Assembly (NCBI RefSeq): GCF_018320785.1
Contig: NC_054877.1
Coordinates: forward strand, 9,370,030-9,434,029
Length of the DNA: 64,000 nucleotides
Source of the DNA: Cheilinus undulatus
Lineage: Eukaryota; Chordata; Actinopteri; Labriformes; Labridae
Direction: 5' to 3'
Shown: positions 59,782 through 64,000 of the stretch, piece after piece
How positions within the stretch are numbered: position 1 is the first letter of the stretch
How the letters are laid out: each line of letters opens with the position of its first letter
Position numbers and translations under genes: made by a program
Notes under the pieces: generated by a model
What the model was told of the DNA's origin: nothing
Databases searched by the model: none
What the model saw: the letters and a program-made list of their open reading frames with translations, nothing else

Positions 59782-60005
59782 TTATTTATGTCAATAAAGT
59801 CAAAATGCTGAGATTTAAAACAGAATCCTGAGGTCAAATTCAGAAATCTGAGATTGAAAACGTAATTCTGAAAATAAAGTCAGATTGCCGAGATTAGAGT
59901 TGGAATATGAGATTCAAAACAGAATTATGAAGTTAATTTCAGAATCATGAGATCAAAGTCAGAATTTTGACTTTTTCCCCAGAATTCTCAGTTTATCCAC
60001 AGAAT
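59680..60005. repeat. Minisatellite of AAAGTCAGAATTCTGAGAT-like units beside the znf622 promoter
   Basis: About a dozen diverged units combining AGAATTCTGA, AGATTTAAAA and AAAGTCAGAAT, on both sides of an (AT)n tract at 59751-59778. A (TTA)n run follows at 60525-60580. Noncoding. Confidence 0.8.
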
Positions 60006-60009
60006 AAAA

Positions 60010-60542
60010 AACAGATCAGAAAACAATCAGTAGCGCTCATCCTCTTTGCTTAAAATCTATTTTAACTTTTCAAAAGAAAGTAGAAATGAGTGTTGGCTTT
60101 GTCGGCCATTCTGCAGCCATAAAGAAACAACAGCGTTGTCCACATTACACATACAGCACTGAGTTTTTATGAAAAACCTCCTAAGGCCTTGCAGACACAT
60201 ATGAGGACTAACATTTGGGTCTCAGGAGGTTAATGTCAAGACATTCTCAAACTATAAATAACACAAGGTTTTAAAATTATAAGTCCAAAAATGCAAAGAA
60301 AAATCGCATGTTGCTTCATTTCTGTGAAAAAAGAAAGTCTTTCATCAAAGATGCAATGGAAGAGTACATTGCAAAAAATACCGAAACTGGTCCCAACAAA
60401 GATTTTGATGTTTAGTTTCAAAAGTTTACTTAATTCATTTTTTGTGGAAAAACAAATAAATAAATAACGGGGTTAATTATCCTTTTACTATATTATTACT
60501 ATCATGACAATGATTATTTTGATATATTATTATTATTATTAC

Positions 60543-60581
<39 letters not shown>

Positions 60582-61130
60582 TTATAATGTTTCACTTTGT
60601 AGGATTGTTACAAGTGGCTAAATTTGTATAGTCTTTAATCATATAATGCTTAGTCAATTGTCTTTTGTTTTCTCACATTCTTGTAAATAAAGCTTGTTAC
60701 ATTGAACTGAAAATAATCAGACCATAGAAAATGTCCATGCCTGTGTAGTATTACTGGTTATTTTTCCCACTGTTTGTCCTGACATTAATATACAGTGATG
60801 ATCTAGCGCCCTCTTCTGGGCCCCTGCAGGCTTGCGTATCAAACCCCGTGTCTCGTTGACAGACGGGTTATCCCATCTCTGCGGTAAAATTAATTTGAAA
60901 TAAGTTAAACCACTTTGAAATAACGTGTTTTCCGCGGTAAAAGTACTAAATATTGATGTGTTATGTTTAAGAGACCCTCTAAAATTGACACCAAACATTT
61001 TTGTGCTGATTTTAATTCACTTTAGAATAGATTTATCTAGCTACTTTGTCATATTTTGCTCGGTTAATCTTTATTATCTGTTTTAGCGATGTAGCTTGCT
61101 AACCGTTAGTTTTATTTTCCCTCTGTTTCA
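60010..61130. other. Intergenic DNA between znf622 and the candidate small gene
   Basis: No gene. 60800-60880 (AGCGCCCTCTTCTGGGCCCC, TTATCCCATCTCTGCGG) is GC-richer and could contain the promoter of a plus-strand transcript. Confidence 0.35.
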
Positions 61131-61134
61131 GTAA

Positions 61135-62909
61135 ATGCTGGAGATTATTTCCACAGAAGAAGCCATAAGACACCTGAATTATCTTCTATCAGGTATATAT
61201 ATTTAAAATATATTTTAATGTTATGAAGAAAGGGTGGAAAGTCACATTTACATTTGTCATGTACTTAGATAACTGTAACTTTCTTTTCGTGTAGGCTACT
61301 TGTTGGGCTACTCTTTAATGAAGACCCAAGTTTTTCAGGTAAGAAATTTTACTTTCATTGAAGAGGTCGTTCGTGTAAAAAATGTACTTCACTTTGTTTA
61401 AATTAGAGATATAACAATACTTAAATTTCATACAATGACTACCATGACCCAAATATTACATTTATCAGAATTATCACAGGATATAGTAAGCTGAAATCTG
61501 CAAAAGTTAGTTTACCAAGTCATCACTTCAAATAATTTCATCAAATTTGATATTTAAAAACACTGTAAACCAAATTAGCATGACAGGGACTATTCAGTTT
61601 TTGTTTGTTTGCATTAGCAGTAGAAAGTAAACATAAAACCTTGTTTAATGTGCATTAATTCATCCATGAAACTAAAATGTTGGATTACTGTTCATGGAGT
61701 GTAGTTGTTATTGAACACAGTCCTCATTTCATAGAGGGGGAGTTCTGCATTGGTCTTTTGACTGGTCAATTTAACTCACAACCAGTGATGTGATGAGTTT
61801 TAGTCCTTTCAAACACTAGAGAACAGTCCTTACATGACATAAAGTTCACTAGGAATCAGCTCTGTGCTGCACCTGCACCAGGTGTGTTTGGTACACACAC
61901 GGCGCTTCTCTCTTGCTGCATTTCTTCATCTTCTGGTGTTGTTAATGCCACAAAAACTGCATGAGTACTGCTAGCACCTTTTGTTAACGTGACCTTCTTC
62001 TACATCACTGTAGAAGCATGCTGTGCTCCTTCATGCTCACCTTTTAAAACTCCAGCAGTCACAAACTGCAGAAAGCAGTGACCGGCTTCAGTCGTGTCTT
62101 GATCATTCCTCACTGTTGTAGCTGTAAAGCTGTTTGTTTTGAGTTTATCTGCATTTTTAAACCACATTTGTGCCCCAGGTTAAGAAAACCCTCCAAAAAC
62201 TGAACTTATCTCAGTGGGATTTGTGGCTTTTAATGCTGTAGGTATCACTGATGTGCATGAGATGGTTGTGATTGGTTGACAGGTGTCACCTGGGTAGAGT
62301 TGGTAGTCCCGCATTCGGGAGGTTGGGGGTTTGATCCCCAGCTCCTGTAGTCTGTCATGCTGATGTGTCCTTGGGCACGACACTTAACCCTAATTTGTTC
62401 CCACTGCTTCATCAGTGGCGTGCAATTTGAATGGGATTAGCTAATTCTGGTGGCCGATTGTCTGAGATTTATTCCCTCAGTGTGTGATTGTGAAAAGAAC
62501 GGAGTGAAAGGGTACAACTGGGTAGGCCGTTTCCATGGCAATGATAAACAAAACGTGCCTGTTACGGTGGTTCTGCCATGACAGCCATCTTAACAAGACA
62601 CTTCCTGCTATGATTATAAAAATAAGAATTTCTCTGACTTTGAAACTGTTGGTAGTATTTGAGGTGAAGTAAGAACTCATCTTAAAAATGTAGCTAAGGG
62701 TAGTCATTTTTTTGCATCAGTGTAGATATGTCTTTGCAGAAATTCTTCACAGTGTAACCTTCAGTGTTATGCCCCTGCTGCTCTTACAGAAGCACAACTA
62801 CAGACTGCAAAACAACATTTTAATGACGTTTGAGTTTATTGACATGGAAGACTTTTTTCTTACAGAAATCATGAGAAGAAACCATAATACACCAGACCAG
62901 TTACAATGA
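61135..62909 (+). CDS. Candidate small spliced gene, 73 aa, unknown
   Basis: Three segments fit together: 61135-61192 (after acceptor CTGTTTCAG; donor ATCAG|GTATAT), 61295-61338 (acceptor CGTGTAG; donor TTCAG|GTAAGA) and 62790-62909 (acceptor CTGCTGCTCTTACAG). Phases match (1, then 0) and give MLEIISTEEAIRHLNYLLSG, continuing YLLGYSLMKTQVFQ, then KHNYRLQNNILMTFEF and a stop after NTPDQLQ. I do not recognise the peptide. No signal peptide or membrane segment is clear. It would be divergent from znf622, about 1.5 kb away. The pieces are short, so chance agreement is a real possibility; it could also be the 5' end of a longer gene or a spliced noncoding RNA. Confidence 0.25.
61340..62230. other. 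Intron of the candidate gene or intergenic DNA
   Basis: Unique-looking sequence, no repeat end or exon recognised. Confidence 0.35.
62235..62480 (+). repeat. tRNA-derived SINE
   Basis: GGGTAGAGTTGGTAGTCCCG resembles a tRNA A box, and GGTTTGATCCCC (62326-62337) is a B box (GGTTCGANTCC type). A tail with CCTTGGGCACGACACTTAAC, common in fish SINE and related repeats, follows. Decayed; no tRNA cloverleaf is complete. Confidence 0.65.
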
Positions 62910-62914
62910 AATAT

Positions 62915-63935
62915 ATATACATGTTCAAAGATACATGTGTTAAAAAAATATATATGTGAATGAGTTAAAAAGATGCCTCTCTCAGGGCTGTACAGTGCGA
63001 CATACATGTTGCAAATGCTACGAGAAAATTGGTCTGTGCTAAGAGGTTTTCACTCCTCATCGCACAGGTGCTATGGCAAACTGAGAGAGGTGTGTGCATG
63101 CCAGACAGAGAAGACTTTAGGTTTGACTTGTTGCCCCAGAAACTTCACTCCACTTTGATTTGAGATTTGAATTTCATGTCCAGTCCATTTATTTCTTATT
63201 TCTGGTACATTTTAGACTCGAGTGGAATGGTTTTTTCCTCTCGTCATGCACAATCCTGTGTGTCTGAAGCGAGCGGCCACGCTCCGCAATGGTGAGAGAG
63301 GAACCTGCTGCAGCTCTAACAGAAGGGTCAGGGCAGATGCAGTACAGGTGTCATTATGTTTAAGAGGAGCACTGCTATAATCCCAAGTTTTATTTTATTT
63401 TAGTCTCGTCCTTTCCAATCACGCACTGACAGTCACAGTGAGTTGGCTGTCAGTGAGAGGACAGAGCTCTCAGTCTGCGCTAACTTCTGATTAAAGATTA
63501 ATGTATAAAACTATGCATTTTTTCTCCACTAATATTGTAGCTGCTGCTGTTTAGTCAACAAGCCAATACGCGTCTGAATTTAGCATACAGGTCCAATATG
63601 ACACACACAGACAGTGTACAAGGGGGAGAGAGAGAGAGAGAGCGACAAGAGCACAGAGAAGTAGATCAGTACAGCACCACACTGCATAAACTTTGTGTGT
63701 ATTGTTAGGGTAAAGATGCGATTTAGAGATAGTTTTTTTTTACCTTTGAACTCCAATAGTACTGATGTTATGATTACACTGTTAGAGAGAAAAGAGCGTC
63801 TGTTCATTGACATTAGCTCTATAAACATCAGACCCCAGTGTGATACTACAGTATGGACTGAACTCTAACAGTGTTTAATTAATGTCTACTAATGTTGGGA
63901 ATATTTTCCTATTACTCTGAGTGTCAGTAAATATA
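62915..63935. other. Flanking DNA without recognised genes
   Basis: Contains a GA-rich run at 63626-63646. The short frames here show no family features. Confidence 0.4.
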
Positions 63936-63937
63936 TA

Positions 63938-64000
63938 AGGGGTGTCCAAACTATGGCCTGTGGGCCAACTGTGGCCCTTGGTCCTTTTGAATTGGCCTGC
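63938..64000. mobile_element. Left end of a hAT-like repeat, cut by the window edge
   Basis: AAGGGGTGTCCAAACTATGG, then CCTGTGGGCCAACTGTGGCC, follows the well-known CAGGGGTGTCCAAACTNCGGCCCG start of a vertebrate hAT-type repeat. Confidence 0.65.

Noticed and set aside
62326..62337. tRNA gene suggested by a B box
   Set aside because: The surrounding sequence does not fold into a cloverleaf and the downstream tail is that of a SINE.
1..64000. CRISPR array, operon or prokaryotic defence system
   Set aside because: All tandem repeats are micro- or minisatellites, and the genes are spliced vertebrate genes.

Overview
This is a vertebrate nuclear window, almost certainly from a teleost (percomorph-like) fish. 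The evidence is spliced genes with GT-AG introns, two genes that lie next to each other in the same order and orientation on human 5p15.1, and a repeat load typical of fish: several Tc1-like families, hAT, Kolobok-like, piggyBac-like and Harbinger-like miniature elements, LINE reverse-transcriptase scraps, tRNA-like SINEs and LTR remnants. There are no operons, CRISPR arrays or convincing tRNA/rRNA genes.

Two genes are solid, both on the minus strand. (1) marchf11 (march11), a membrane RING-CH E3 ubiquitin ligase. Its four coding exons (41210-40884, 31088-30933, 26609-26417, 23646-23324) join in frame to 332 codons plus stop and end in a PDZ-binding VTSV tail. (2) znf622, the Rei1-type 60S ribosome-biogenesis zinc-finger protein. 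A noncoding first exon lies near 59473-59600, and six coding exons between 57866 and 51065 join to 467 codons plus stop. All splice phases close without a frameshift, so both genes look intact.

Layout. 1-23 kb: gene-poor flank beyond the 3' end of marchf11, with a 1.3-kb hAT element with perfect target duplications, a dead THAP-domain exon, a minisatellite-filled element, a decayed repeat-type ORF, a Kolobok-like element with an internal foldback, a probable long solo LTR and a hAT transposase tail. 23-41 kb: marchf11, its 9.8-, 4.3- and 2.8-kb introns packed with transposons, several nested. 40.9-41.6 kb: GC/CpG-rich marchf11 first exon and probable promoter. 42-51 kb: intergenic, with transposons and a few high-complexity unique segments that could be conserved noncoding elements. 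51-59.6 kb: znf622, including a solo LTR nested in a Tc1-like element. 59.6-64 kb: divergent flank with minisatellites, a weak candidate for a small spliced plus-strand gene (61135-62909), a SINE and the start of another hAT-like repeat.

I found no clearly new multi-gene system. The most checkable unusual items are the candidate spliced micro-ORF divergent from znf622, the perfect 36-bp foldback inside the Kolobok-like element, the dispersed helicase-like fragments, the large inverted repeat in marchf11 intron 1, and the series of datable nested insertions.
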